Of a stretch of 64,000 nt of DNA, positions 8,351-17,043 are shown one piece after another (position 1 is the stretch's first letter; each line of letters starts with the position of its first letter). The stretch lies in the NCBI GenBank assembly GCA_965207805.1, contig OZ242312.1, positions 3,952,062 to 4,016,061 of the forward strand, read 5' to 3'. Below the pieces are notes generated by a model. That model saw only the letters and a program-made list of their open reading frames with translations. It was not told the origin of the DNA and made no database searches. The stretch comes from Palauibacter sp965207805 (GTDB lineage Bacteria > Gemmatimonadota > Gemmatimonadetes > Palauibacterales > Palauibacteraceae). A program made the position numbers and the translations under genes.

Positions 8351-9490
8351 TCACGTCTCGAACACGAGCGCGCCGCCCTGCGGGTAGCCGATGTCCGCGA
8401 TGTTCGCGGCGACGGCGACGGCCACCCCGTCGTCCGGGTAGATGATGAGGAGCGCGTTGCCGCCGATTGCGCCGCCCGCGTGTCCGACCGCGCGGCGCCC
8501 GCCCGCCCGCGAGGGCGGCATGAGGCGCCAGCCGATTCCCACGCCGATTTCCTCGCCGGCGAGCGTGCGCTGAGACGTCCACACCAGGTCCAGCGTTTCC
8601 CGGCTGAACAGTCCCGGCTCAACGTGGGCGTGGGCGAAGCGGAGCAGATCCTCCGTCGTGGAGAGAAAACCGCCTCCGGCCCACTTGTGGGAGTTGTCGA
8701 TGTAGCGCGCGTTGATGAGGCGGCCGTCCGGCGTGCGGTCATAGGGACGCGCGCGGTTCACGATTAGGCTGTCGGTGTGGTCTCCGCCCGTGTGGAGCAT
8801 GCCGAGCGGACGGAACACTTCCTCGCCCAGATACTGCAGGAACCCGCGTCCCGATGCCGCGGCGATCACGGCGCTCATGAGGTTGAATCCGTAGCTCGAA
8901 TAGGACCATTCGGTCCCGGGCGTCGCGACGAGCGGGTCGTCCCGGAAGAGGTCGAGCGCCTCGAACACCGTCTCGTAGCGCCGCGTGAGGAAGTACTCGG
9001 CCTCGATGTCCACGTAGTGCCGGATTCCCCCCAAGTGTCCAGCGAGGAGCCGGGTGGTGATCTCCCCCTCGGGTTTGCGGGGGAAGGAGGGGACGTAGGT
9101 CTGCACGGGCGCGTCCAGATCGAGTTCTCCCCGCTGGTGGAGGAGCGCGACGCCAGCCGCGGTCAGGATCTTGGAGACGCTCCCGATCCGGTAGCGCGTC
9201 TGCGGCGTCGCGGGGCTCCGAAGCTCGAGGTCCGCGTACCCCATCCCCTCCGACCACACGACCCGGCGGTCCACGGAAACCGAAATGGAGAGGCCGGGGA
9301 TGGACATCGCCCGCCGCAGCGAGTCGAGCTTGGCGCGGGAGGTCGCAATGACATCGGCCCAGCGACTCTGATCTGTCCGGGCCAGCGGCAACTCCTGCGC
9401 CGCAATCTCGACCAGGGTCGCGCGGGCCAGCACAGCGACCGCGCCGACCACCAATCCCGCATGGAGTCCGCTCCACCCCCTTCGACGCAT
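8351..9490 (-). CDS. Exported serine hydrolase (class C beta-lactamase/PBP-like)
   Basis: The 379-residue product has an N-terminal hydrophobic export signal and a beta-lactamase-fold domain. The SxxK nucleophile motif is SVSK at residues 104-107 (YRIGSVSKILT). The second motif position reads YSS at 197-199 rather than the usual YxN. The third motif is HAGG at 337-340 (VGHAGGAIGG), as in many esterase and DD-peptidase members of the family. The substrate could be a peptidoglycan stem peptide, a beta-lactam or an ester; sequence does not decide. It lies 4 bases after the SRPBCC gene, so the two form a short operon. Confidence 0.9.
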   Translation of the reverse strand: MRRRGWSGLHAGLVVGAVAVLARATLVEIAAQELPLARTDQSRWADVIATSRAKLDSLRRAMSIPGLSISVSVDRRVVWSEGMGYADLELRSPATPQTRYRIGSVSKILTAAGVALLHQRGELDLDAPVQTYVPSFPRKPEGEITTRLLAGHLGGIRHYVDIEAEYFLTRRYETVFEALDLFRDDPLVATPGTEWSYSSYGFNLMSAVIAAASGRGFLQYLGEEVFRPLGMLHTGGDHTDSLIVNRARPYDRTPDGRLINARYIDNSHKWAGGGFLSTTEDLLRFAHAHVEPGLFSRETLDLVWTSQRTLAGEEIGVGIGWRLMPPSRAGGRRAVGHAGGAIGGNALLIIYPDDGVAVAVAANIADIGYPQGGALVFET

Positions 9491-9494
9491 TCCG

Positions 9495-9941
9495 CTATCC
9501 GGACGCCTCGGCGTAGGCTTTCACGGCATCGAGGTCGGCCGCAATCGCCTTGGCGATCACTCGCTTCATGAGCGGCGTGACGAGTTTGGCCACGAGTTTG
9601 TGGGGCCGCGCCTCCATCACCATGACCAGCCGCGTCCCGCGGCCATCCGGTTGCCGTTCGACGGTGAAGGTCGTGTCCCAGACCGTGCCGCCCGCGTCGG
9701 ACACGAAGCGAACACGCTCGTCCTGCACGTATTCGGTGACCTCCAACTCCGTGGTCGCCCTCCTGCTCCCCATGAGCCGCGTCTCCCGGAAGCGGGCGCC
9801 CACGCCTCTCCTTGTCTCCGAGAGGAACTCCACGTGCTCGATGTGCGGCACGGCTTTGGAAAAGTTGGAGATATCGGCGACGGTCGAGAAAACGACTCCG
9901 ACCGGAGCGTCGACGGTAAGGCTGAGTTCGGTGCGCGTCAT
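9495..9941 (-). CDS. SRPBCC (START-like) family protein
   Basis: A 148-residue protein made of one START/Bet v1-like domain. The start (TELSLTVDAPVGVVFSTVADI) and the strand pattern VTEYVQDERVRF, TTFTVERQP, TRLVMVMEAR, followed by a C-terminal helix ending AIAADLDAVKAYAE, are typical of the polyketide cyclase/dehydrase-like SRPBCC group. These proteins bind small hydrophobic ligands in a deep pocket; no specific ligand can be named. There is no signal peptide, so it should be cytoplasmic. Its stop is 4 bases before the serine hydrolase start. Confidence 0.82.
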   Translation of the reverse strand: MTRTELSLTVDAPVGVVFSTVADISNFSKAVPHIEHVEFLSETRRGVGARFRETRLMGSRRATTELEVTEYVQDERVRFVSDAGGTVWDTTFTVERQPDGRGTRLVMVMEARPHKLVAKLVTPLMKRVIAKAIAADLDAVKAYAEASG

Positions 9942-10031
9942 GGCATCCCTCTGCTTGCTTCCTTCGGACCGGCACCATAGGTATCGGCCCGCTCATCATA
10001 CCTGTCTCCCCAGCCGACAAGCCACCTTGCG

Positions 10032-10715
10032 ATGACCGCCTACTTTACGCCCGGAACCTTCAGATTCCTGAGCGAGTTGACCGCCAACAACAACCGCGAG
10101 TGGTTTCTCACCAACAAGTCGCGGTACGAGGCGGACGTCAAAGATCCGGCGCTCCGTTTCATCTCCGATTTCTCCATGCCACTCGAGGAAATCAGCCCCC
10201 ACTTTCGCGCCGACCCGAGGGCCAATGGCGGCTCGCTGTTCCGGATCTACCGCGACACCCGCTTCTCCCGGGACAAGAGCCCGTACAAGACCCACACGGG
10301 CATCCAGTTCCGGCACGAGGCGGGCAAGGACGCCCACGCTCCCGGCTTCTACCTGCACATCCAGCCGGGGCATTGCTTCGTGGGTTGCGGCTCCTGGCGC
10401 CCCGGCGGGCCGGCGCTCCGGAAGATCCGCGAGTCCATCGACGAGGACCCGCAAGCCTGGAAGCGGGCATCGCGCGACGCCGATTTTCGCGGGACCTTCG
10501 AACTCTCGGGCGACTCGCTCGTCCGGGCCCCGCAGGGCTTCAGCGTAGACCATCCGTTGATCGAGGACCTCCGGCGCAAGGACTTCATCGCCGTGGTGCA
10601 ACTCGGCGATGACGACCTGATATCCGACGACTTCCTCGACCGGTTCACCGCCCTGTGCCGCACGGCCGCCCCATTCCAGCGCTGGCTGTGCCGGGCGACC
10701 GGCGTCTCGTACTGA
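10032..10715 (+). CDS. DUF2461 (TIGR02453) family protein
   Basis: The 227-residue product matches the DUF2461 family along its whole length. It opens with YFTPGTFRFLSEL, NNNREWFLTNKSRYE and FRIYRDTRFSRDKSPYKTH, continues with GFYLHIQPGHCFVGCG and ends near LISDDFLDRF. These blocks are strongly conserved across bacteria and fungi, but the function is unknown. No signal peptide is present. It is transcribed alone; the next gene converges on it with only 4 bases between stops. Confidence 0.92.
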   Translation: MTAYFTPGTFRFLSELTANNNREWFLTNKSRYEADVKDPALRFISDFSMPLEEISPHFRADPRANGGSLFRIYRDTRFSRDKSPYKTHTGIQFRHEAGKDAHAPGFYLHIQPGHCFVGCGSWRPGGPALRKIRESIDEDPQAWKRASRDADFRGTFELSGDSLVRAPQGFSVDHPLIEDLRRKDFIAVVQLGDDDLISDDFLDRFTALCRTAAPFQRWLCRATGVSY

Positions 10716-10719
10716 AGCT

Positions 10720-11538
10720 TCAGGGGATCGTCGGGTTCGGGTACACGGGGACTCTCGTCAGCCCCGGGATCCCGAACGAGCGCGACACGCCGATCACGAT
10801 CTCGACGTTGGCGTGCCCATGGTCCCATTCGTCGAGTCTCGTGGCGAGGCCGAAGTCGAGGACGCTCCAGTTGCTGACTTGGAGGCGAGTACCGATCTCG
10901 GCCCAGACCCGCGCTCGCCCCGCGGAAACCGGAGCCTCCACGTAGAGGTCGGCCAGGATCGCGCGGCTGAACAGTCCCAGGGGGTAGTCCGCGCCGAGGC
11001 CGAAGCGCCAGTAGTCGCCGCCGTCGGCCTCGCCGGCGATCCGGTAGCCGCCGTTGCCGTGCAGGCGGAGTCGACCCAGGGAGCGCGTGGCGATTCCCAT
11101 CACGCCGAACTGCCAGTCGTCGTGGCCGATGGCGCCGGTGCCCGGCGTACTCGCGTCGAGACGCACGGCGACGGCGGGGAGCGAGACCGTCTCGCGGGCC
11201 AGTCCGTACAGGAGGTGGGCGGATGCGGACTCGATCCCGCCGCCAGTCCTGTCCGCAGACGGGCGTTCGACGCCGCCCTCGATCTCGACCCCCATCTGTC
11301 CGTTGCGGAACAGCCCCGTCTTGAACTCGAGCAGACCGAGCAAGCCGCGGTCGCCCTCCCCCAGAGAGCCGCGAAGCCCACTCTGGAACTCCCACTCCCG
11401 GAACTTGATCGGGTACGCATCCTCGATGCGTGTCGGGCGGTCGAGTTCGGCGGCGCGAAAGTCCTCTTGAGCGGCGACCGGAGCGGGAAGGGCGACGGCT
11501 CCCAACCCCAGTGCGATCGTCGCCGGGACGCCCCGCAT
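10720..11538 (-). CDS. Predicted outer-membrane beta-barrel protein
   Basis: The product (272 residues from ATG 11538) has a signal peptide ending APVAAQEDF. Amphipathic, glycine- and aromatic-rich strands follow (EWEFQSGLRGSL, LLEFKTGLFRNGQMGVEIEGG, DDWQFGVMGIAT, WRFGLGADYPLGLF). The pattern resembles the MetA-pathway/transporter-type barrels, but I cannot place it in a named family with confidence. Starts at GTG 11550 (AAGGAG 4 bases upstream) or GTG 11574 (overlapping the upstream stop as GTGA) are also possible and only lengthen the signal region. It follows the His-rich lipoprotein gene closely, so the two are probably co-transcribed. Confidence 0.7.
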   Translation of the reverse strand: MRGVPATIALGLGAVALPAPVAAQEDFRAAELDRPTRIEDAYPIKFREWEFQSGLRGSLGEGDRGLLGLLEFKTGLFRNGQMGVEIEGGVERPSADRTGGGIESASAHLLYGLARETVSLPAVAVRLDASTPGTGAIGHDDWQFGVMGIATRSLGRLRLHGNGGYRIAGEADGGDYWRFGLGADYPLGLFSRAILADLYVEAPVSAGRARVWAEIGTRLQVSNWSVLDFGLATRLDEWDHGHANVEIVIGVSRSFGIPGLTRVPVYPNPTIP

Positions 11539-11570
11539 GGCGGCCGCCACGACACTCCTTCCGGCCGCCC

Positions 11571-12668
11571 TCACCGGACACCTCCCCCCGAGACGCCGGC
11601 TGGCCGACCCGATTGAGGTGCGGGAAGGGGTCGCATGAACTCGCCCATCGGAGCCATCCGCGCCTCGGGGTGCCCCTGCGGCAGCCACCGTCCCGTTGGA
11701 AGCTCGGTCGGGACCCGCATCGCTCCGTCACTCATGCGATGGTCCCCGCCCATCGGCATTCCGGGCGCTTCGACGGTGTCCTGGCCCGCGTAGACCATTT
11801 GCCCCCGCAGGCGCTCGATCTCCGCCGCCTTCTCCGACAGGGAGTAGGAAGGCTCGGCCATGATGTCGTTCACCACATCGTGCATCATGTGGAGGTTGTC
11901 GAAGATGTGCGCGGCGGCCGGGAACAGGCGCGAGAAACGCGGTGCGACCTCGGCCGTGAGCGGCATGACGTGCGGAAGTTCCAGGAGGACGGAGTCCGTG
12001 AAGACGTCGATCACCCGGTCGAGTTCCACGCGCCGTCGATCCGGGTCGGTCTCCATCAGCGCCTCGTACACAGCCGCGTGGTGCCAGTGGTAGGCCCACA
12101 GAATCCCGTTGATGTCGGGGTACGCGATGTGGAAGTTGCCGGCCCACTCGCCGCCCCCCTCCATGAAGCGGTGTCCGTAGCCGCGCGTGGAGAACGCCGC
12201 CTCGGTCTCCGACAGGTAGTAGGCGATGGCCCGCTCTCCGGCCGTCCGTTTATCGGTGATCCGGTCGTCCGTGAGGATGTCGTAGAGTTGAGAGTGCAGC
12301 ATGTGCGCCCAGTCCATCGACTGGGCGGTTTCGAACGCGAGCCGCGTCCAGCGGGGCGCGATGATCTCTGCGGGCGGCTCGAACTTCGGGGGATCCGCGA
12401 TGTACGCCCGGACCTGGGTCTCGAACTCGGACATCCGTCCGGGCGGGTCCTGCCCCGGGCTCATTAGGATCTCGTAGGCGGCGAAGTGGGTGAAGTGCGC
12501 GGCGTAAAATGATCGAGCCGCCTCTTCGTGCGTGTCGTAGAACGCAAAATTGTACGGTGCGGCCAGGTGGTAGACGTCGTTGCGCTGAGCCGACCCGCAG
12601 GCGGCTGCGGCGAACACGACGAACCCGATGATCCCTGCGGGACGCCGGGCAAGATGTGTGGATGGCAT
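11571..12668 (-). CDS. His-rich putative lipoprotein, unknown function
   Basis: The 365-residue product has a signal sequence with a lipobox-like FAAAAC-G at about residues 19-25. The mature part is largely helical and rich in His and aromatic residues. It includes YAAHFTHFAAYEIL, an internal AYHWHHAAVYEAL and HIFDNLHMMHDVVNDIM, whose His spacing could bind metal or heme. The C-terminal 70 residues are Met-, Gly- and Pro-rich with little predicted structure. I do not recognise the family. It sits between a small His/Cys-containing exported protein and a predicted outer-membrane barrel, all on the minus strand, which suggests an envelope function for the cluster. Confidence 0.65.
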   Translation of the reverse strand: MPSTHLARRPAGIIGFVVFAAAACGSAQRNDVYHLAAPYNFAFYDTHEEAARSFYAAHFTHFAAYEILMSPGQDPPGRMSEFETQVRAYIADPPKFEPPAEIIAPRWTRLAFETAQSMDWAHMLHSQLYDILTDDRITDKRTAGERAIAYYLSETEAAFSTRGYGHRFMEGGGEWAGNFHIAYPDINGILWAYHWHHAAVYEALMETDPDRRRVELDRVIDVFTDSVLLELPHVMPLTAEVAPRFSRLFPAAAHIFDNLHMMHDVVNDIMAEPSYSLSEKAAEIERLRGQMVYAGQDTVEAPGMPMGGDHRMSDGAMRVPTELPTGRWLPQGHPEARMAPMGEFMRPLPAPQSGRPAGVSGGGVR

Positions 12669-12753
12669 GGCATGCCCCTCCGTCTGAACGATGACACTCC
12701 GCCGCGGCCCGCCATCGCAGCGGCGGTCGCGGCGCCTGTTGGGCTACTTCAGT

Positions 12754-13080
12754 TCAGGCGGTTCTTGGAGGGGGTGTGTCCGGAGAGGCGCGCGAAGGAA
12801 TCGGGGCCACGCTGCCCTGAAGCGCGGGATCCCATGCCTGCGAGAAGGAGCGGAAGCCGGCCCCGGTCTCCGCGAGCGATGCCAGCAGCACGACCGTGCA
12901 GGCCATAAGCGTGTGGCAGTCTCCCGGCGTTCCTGCCTCGTCACCCGCCGCGGAGGTCACCGCCGCGGCGGTCGCATGGTTGTGTGACGGGTGTTCGTGG
13001 GCACCCACCTCGCAGAGCGGAGCGCGCGCGTACGGCAAGACGACCGCGATCAGAAGCAGGGAGATGGCAAACCGGCGCAT
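12754..13080 (-). CDS. Small exported His/Cys-containing protein, unknown
   Basis: A 108-residue product begins with a clear signal peptide (MRRFAISLLLIAVVLPYARA). It continues with a His-rich stretch (CEVGAHEHPSHNH), a Cys pair in GDCHTLMACTVVLL and a low-complexity Pro-rich tail. Such short His/Cys proteins are often seen next to metal-handling genes, but no domain is recognisable. It lies 85 bases upstream of the His-rich lipoprotein gene on the same strand. Codon third-position G+C is high, as expected of a real gene, but with a short frame the call stays moderate. Confidence 0.5.
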   Translation of the reverse strand: MRRFAISLLLIAVVLPYARAPLCEVGAHEHPSHNHATAAAVTSAAGDEAGTPGDCHTLMACTVVLLASLAETGAGFRSFSQAWDPALQGSVAPIPSRASPDTPPPRTA

Positions 13081-13141
13081 GGCCGCAGTCTACCGGACCC
13101 TCGTCGCCGTGTCGATGCCCGGGAGCGCGGATCAGCCGACG

Positions 13142-15430
13142 CTAGCGCGCCGGCATGAAGAAGGCGTCGTTGTCCGTGATGACGGGACCGCGCCCGATGT
13201 AGCCCGTCAGGTCCGCTTCGGCCATCGCCACGTAGCCGGCGATGGTCTCCGGCGACCCGAGATCCCGGACGACGATCGGGTTGGCGGCCGCCCGCGTGAG
13301 CACCGACTGCATCACGACGGACGACATGGGTTCCCGCGTGGCGACGACATAGCTGTGCGTCGATCCGGTCGACCACAGCACCATGTTGGGGAAGACGTCC
13401 CAGACAGTGCGCAGAATGTCGCGGTAGTCCTCCTCGCGGACGCCGTGGATCGGGATCCACTGCATGAAGACGCCGTCCTCGGCGAGCCGGCTCTCGATCA
13501 ACCGGTAGAACTCGCTCGTGAACAGCGCCCATGAACTCGCGTTCGCGGGGTGCGTCGCGTCCACCGAGATGATGTCGTACGACTCCTCCGCCCGGAGAAG
13601 GAAGTTGCGCCCGTCCTCGACGTGGAGCCGCAGCCGGTCGCTGTCGAGAACGTCGTAGTTCTCCTCGGAGTAGACGGCGGCCGCCTCCATCATCTCGGGA
13701 GAGAGGTCCACCGCGTCGATCACCGGGATGTCGTGCGTGTTCATTGTCCCGGTGGCGATCCCGTTGCCGAAGCTCAGGACCAGGGCGTTGCGGGCGCCGG
13801 GCCGAAGCAGCGGCGGAAGGTGTCCAAGCAGCCTGAACGCCGACATGCTCGCGCGGTCCGTGGGCACTTCGTCGCGGCCGTTGACGAAGGAGATCTTGTA
13901 GTTGTACTCTGGGACCTCGAGCACCGCGACGGTGGTCTCCACGCCCTCCTTGTAGAAGATGAGCCGGTCGACCTCCGTGTAGTACGAGCCGAGGTAGAAG
14001 CCGGTGGGAAGGATGGCGACGGCGACGATCGTAGCCACTATCGCGCCCGCCGGCGCGAAGCGCAGCGCCCGGCGGCCCCCGCGGTCGAAACGCAGCGCCA
14101 CGGCTCCGAGCGCGAGGTTCAGTACCGCCAGGGCCACCGTCGTGTTGCGCAGTCCGAACAGCGGCACGAGCACGAACCCCGCGCCGAGCGAACCGGCAAT
14201 GGCTCCCACCGTATTGAACGCATTCACGCGGCCGATGCGAAGTCCCACCACCTCCGCCCGCTCGCGCGTGTACAGGCTTCCGACGAGCGGGAACAGCGCC
14301 CCGAGGAGGACGGAGGGAGGAAAGAGCGTGATGAAGGCGATGAGGAACTCGTACGCGACGCTGTAGCCCCCGAACCAATCCTCGAGGTGGAGCGCGGGCA
14401 GTCGCGCGAAGGCGTGGAGGATGAGGACGGCGAGCAGTCCGATCGCGATCTGGATCGCCCCGAAGTGCCTCAGCGTCGCCCGTCGCCGCCGCAGGACCCA
14501 ACTCCCGCCGGCGCCCCCGAGCGCGAGCCCGGCGAGGAAGACCGTCAGCATGAGCGAGAACGAGTACGCCGCGTGCGAGGAGTGGATATAGAGGATCCGC
14601 GCCCACACGACCTCGTAGCCGAGCGCGATGAAGCCGGAGATGGCGTACGCGATCGCGACGTAGCGCAGCGCCCCGGCCGAGATCGGAAGCGCCTTCTCAG
14701 CGGGTCCGGTACGCGGCCCGGCCACAAGCGTCGAATCCGTCTCGACATCGCCCGTCTCGCTCGCCGCACGGCCGGCACGCCCGGCCGGAGCCAGCCGCAT
14801 GAGCGCGAGCGCCCCCGCCCCGACGAACAGGTTGATCGCCGCTCCGAGGAAGATGGTCTCCCGCGCGCCCAGGTACCGGAGGAAGACGAGTCCCGTGAGG
14901 ACACAGCCCAGGGCGGCGCCCGCCGTGTTCACGAGGTAGAGCCGCCCCACGTCGCTCCCGACGCGCCCGCCGTGCGTCGCGTAGATCCGGCTCATGACGG
15001 GCAGCGTGGCCCCGATGAGGAAGGTCGTCGGCGTGAGCACGGCCAGAGAGAAGAGAAGCCGGCCCAGCGTGAGCCAGAAGCCTCCGGCCGGGAGGGCGTT
15101 GCTGAGTCCCGGGTAAAGCGCGTGCAGGGCCCCGAGCAGGAAGGGCGACAGCGCCGCGAGCGCCGCGATCCCCACCTCGAGTGCCGCGTACGTGCGCAGG
15201 GGCCGCGCGTGCGCGTCGATTCGCCTGCCCATCATGTAGCTGCCCAGCGCGAGCCCGATCATGTAGGCCCCGATGACCGTGCTGTAGGCGTAGACGCTGA
15301 CTCCGAACGTGAAGACGGACTGCCGCACCCAGGCGATCTGATAGATCAGCCCGCTGACCCCCGACAGAAAGAACAGGGCCAGCAGCGCGATCCGCCGTAC
15401 ACGGCTATCGGGCGTCATCGGTTGGGGCAT
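13142..15430 (-). CDS. Membrane-bound spermidine synthase-like protein (transporter-like domain plus aminopropyltransferase fold)
   Basis: The 762-residue protein has two parts. Residues about 10-480 contain some 13-14 hydrophobic helices. The N-terminal text (ALFFLSGVSGLIYQIAWVRQ) is typical of the spermine/spermidine synthase-like membrane family. The C-terminal 250 residues form a Rossmann-type methyltransferase/aminopropyltransferase domain with ALVLSFGNGIATG (nucleotide loop), AVDLSPEMMEAA, LHVEDGRNFL, and YDIISVDATHPANASSW. Known spermidine synthases move an aminopropyl group from decarboxylated AdoMet to putrescine; membrane-fused relatives remain largely untested. The gene stands alone and is divergent from the amidohydrolase gene, sharing a 200-base intergenic region. 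Confidence 0.85.
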   Translation of the reverse strand: MPQPMTPDSRVRRIALLALFFLSGVSGLIYQIAWVRQSVFTFGVSVYAYSTVIGAYMIGLALGSYMMGRRIDAHARPLRTYAALEVGIAALAALSPFLLGALHALYPGLSNALPAGGFWLTLGRLLFSLAVLTPTTFLIGATLPVMSRIYATHGGRVGSDVGRLYLVNTAGAALGCVLTGLVFLRYLGARETIFLGAAINLFVGAGALALMRLAPAGRAGRAASETGDVETDSTLVAGPRTGPAEKALPISAGALRYVAIAYAISGFIALGYEVVWARILYIHSSHAAYSFSLMLTVFLAGLALGGAGGSWVLRRRRATLRHFGAIQIAIGLLAVLILHAFARLPALHLEDWFGGYSVAYEFLIAFITLFPPSVLLGALFPLVGSLYTRERAEVVGLRIGRVNAFNTVGAIAGSLGAGFVLVPLFGLRNTTVALAVLNLALGAVALRFDRGGRRALRFAPAGAIVATIVAVAILPTGFYLGSYYTEVDRLIFYKEGVETTVAVLEVPEYNYKISFVNGRDEVPTDRASMSAFRLLGHLPPLLRPGARNALVLSFGNGIATGTMNTHDIPVIDAVDLSPEMMEAAAVYSEENYDVLDSDRLRLHVEDGRNFLLRAEESYDIISVDATHPANASSWALFTSEFYRLIESRLAEDGVFMQWIPIHGVREEDYRDILRTVWDVFPNMVLWSTGSTHSYVVATREPMSSVVMQSVLTRAAANPIVVRDLGSPETIAGYVAMAEADLTGYIGRGPVITDNDAFFMPAR

Positions 15431-15488
15431 CCAGGTCGGCGGGCTCGTTCTGGACGGGAGATGAGGTGTCGGCCGGCGGCAACGTAGT

Positions 15489-15503
15489 CTGCCCGCCGGG
15501 CAG
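15489..15503. promoter_or_regulatory. Perfect 7-bp inverted repeat between divergent genes
   Basis: CTGCCCG-C-CGGGCAG is a perfect inverted repeat in the intergenic region between the spermidine synthase-like gene (minus) and the amidohydrolase gene (plus). It lies 59 bases upstream of the minus-strand start. It could be an operator or a transcript hairpin. In DNA this rich in G+C, a 15-bp palindrome has a real chance of being accidental. Confidence 0.25.
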
Positions 15504-15591
15504 TCGATAGCCCGACCCGGTTCGCCGCGCCGGCCTCACGCCGGGCGCTTCCCACCGTCTGGCCGCGCCCGGACGCGGGCAACAAGTTTCG

Positions 15592-15608
15592 CAGGTGCCG
15601 TCCACCTG
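15592..15608. promoter_or_regulatory. Inverted repeat CAGGTG-N5-CACCTG upstream of amidohydrolase start
   Basis: CAGGTG (15592-15597) and CACCTG (15603-15608) are exact inverted repeats separated by 5 bases. They end 30 bases before the likely ATG at 15639. The element fits the size of a repressor operator or a leader hairpin. No regulator gene is adjacent, so its role is unknown. Confidence 0.3.
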
Positions 15609-15638
15609 ATGACCACCCGCCGACTCGAGGAGCGTCCG

Positions 15639-17024
15639 ATGCGAACGACAGCGATGACCCTGCGGACCGCGGTGCTGGCCGCGGCCTTCGTCCCCTCCGC
15701 TCCTTCCGCCGCGTATGGCGCCGCCCCGGCGATGGCTGCGGCTCGCGTCCCGGCGGCCCAGGAAGTGACGGCGATCCGGGCCGGTCGGCTCATCGACGGC
15801 ACGGGCCAGCCGGCTCGCGACAACCAGGTCATCATCGTACGCGGCGAGCGGGTCGAAGCCGTGGGCGACGCGGCGGCCGTCGCGATCCCGGACGGCGCCC
15901 GGGTCGTCGACCTGACCGGACATACCGTGATGCCCGGGATCGTCGACGCGCACGCCCACCTCTCGATCCGGCCCGACATTCGCACGCTCCGGGGCCAGCT
16001 GGAGGGAATGGAGCAGCACGACGCGATGCAGATGGCGCGCATCGTCCGGAACATCCGGGTCCAACTCATGTCCGGCGTCACGAGCATCTACGTGGTCGGC
16101 GAGGTCCATTACAACGACATACAGGCCTCGCAGGCCGTGGAGGAGGGGATCATCCCCGGCCCCCGGATCTATCCAAGCGGGAACTTCATCTCGACCACCG
16201 CCGGCCACGGCCCGGCGGAGTACCGGACGACGAACGGGCCGTGGGAGATGCGCACATTCGTCCGGCAGAACTACGAGATGGGCGCGCACCACATGAAGCT
16301 GACGATCACCGACCGCGCGCGGGTGGGTCCCAACAACGGCACCCCGTACGCTCCGGGCGAGAGCAACTACACGAAGGAAGAGATCGACGCGGCCGTGAAC
16401 GAACTGCACCGGCTCGGGATCGAGGCCACCGCGCACGCGAACGGGGAGTCCATCCGCCTCGCGGTCGAGGCGGGAGTCAACTCGATCCAGCATGGCGGGA
16501 ATCTCAACGAAGAGCTGATGGACCTCATGGCGAGTCGTGATGTGGGGTTCGTGAACACCTACACCATCGGCTTCCAGAGCGTCTTCAACGAGTGGGGCTT
16601 CCTCGACAACGAAGCAGGGGACATCCGCGACTGGCTCGAGCGCGGACGCCAGGTGCACGGTCGGGCGCTCGAAGAGAACCCGGGACGGGCGCAGCGGCGG
16701 CTGGATCGCCTCGGGCAGCTCAGCCGATCGAAGGAGAAGGGCGTCAAGGTCGGCATCGGGACGGACAGCATGCACGGGTACATGCTGCTGGAGATGGAGA
16801 ACCTCGTGGCCGCGGGGTTCACGCCGCTCGAGGCGATCACGGCGGCCACCGGGCTGAACGCCGAGATCGTGGGGATCGAAGATGAAGTGGGGACGGTCGA
16901 GGTGGGCCGCTTCGCCGATATCATCGCGATCGACGGTCGGCCCGACGAGAATATCCGCGACATGGGGAATGTGGCGTTCATCATGGTCGGCGGCCGCGAC
17001 CAGTCCGCCCTCAGTTTCCGGTAG
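15639..17024 (+). CDS. Exported metal-dependent amidohydrolase
   Basis: The 461-residue product has a signal peptide (TLRTAVLAAAFVPSAPSAAYG) and a TIM-barrel amidohydrolase domain with flanking beta-sandwich (AGRLIDGTGQPARDNQVIIV). Metal-site residues are all visible: HAH in IVDAHAHLS, a Lys in HHMKLTIT, His in ATAHANGE, His in SIQHGGN and Asp in GIGTDSMHG. The substrate could be a dipeptide, lactone or N-acyl compound. ATG 15639 is preferred over ATG 15609 because GAGGAGC lies 7 bases before it. Unlike the two paralogues at 32 and 37 kb it keeps the full HxH motif. It converges with the MpaB-type gene 19 bases downstream. Confidence 0.92.
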   Translation: MRTTAMTLRTAVLAAAFVPSAPSAAYGAAPAMAAARVPAAQEVTAIRAGRLIDGTGQPARDNQVIIVRGERVEAVGDAAAVAIPDGARVVDLTGHTVMPGIVDAHAHLSIRPDIRTLRGQLEGMEQHDAMQMARIVRNIRVQLMSGVTSIYVVGEVHYNDIQASQAVEEGIIPGPRIYPSGNFISTTAGHGPAEYRTTNGPWEMRTFVRQNYEMGAHHMKLTITDRARVGPNNGTPYAPGESNYTKEEIDAAVNELHRLGIEATAHANGESIRLAVEAGVNSIQHGGNLNEELMDLMASRDVGFVNTYTIGFQSVFNEWGFLDNEAGDIRDWLERGRQVHGRALEENPGRAQRRLDRLGQLSRSKEKGVKVGIGTDSMHGYMLLEMENLVAAGFTPLEAITAATGLNAEIVGIEDEVGTVEVGRFADIIAIDGRPDENIRDMGNVAFIMVGGRDQSALSFR

Positions 17025-17043
17025 CTGCTTCCGGTAACCGCCT

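Noticed and set aside
13550..15487. 645-codon open frame antisense to the spermidine synthase-like gene
   Set aside because: The product is low-complexity (Arg, Glu, Asp, Pro) without domains, and the opposite strand encodes a clear membrane protein plus AdoMet-type domain.
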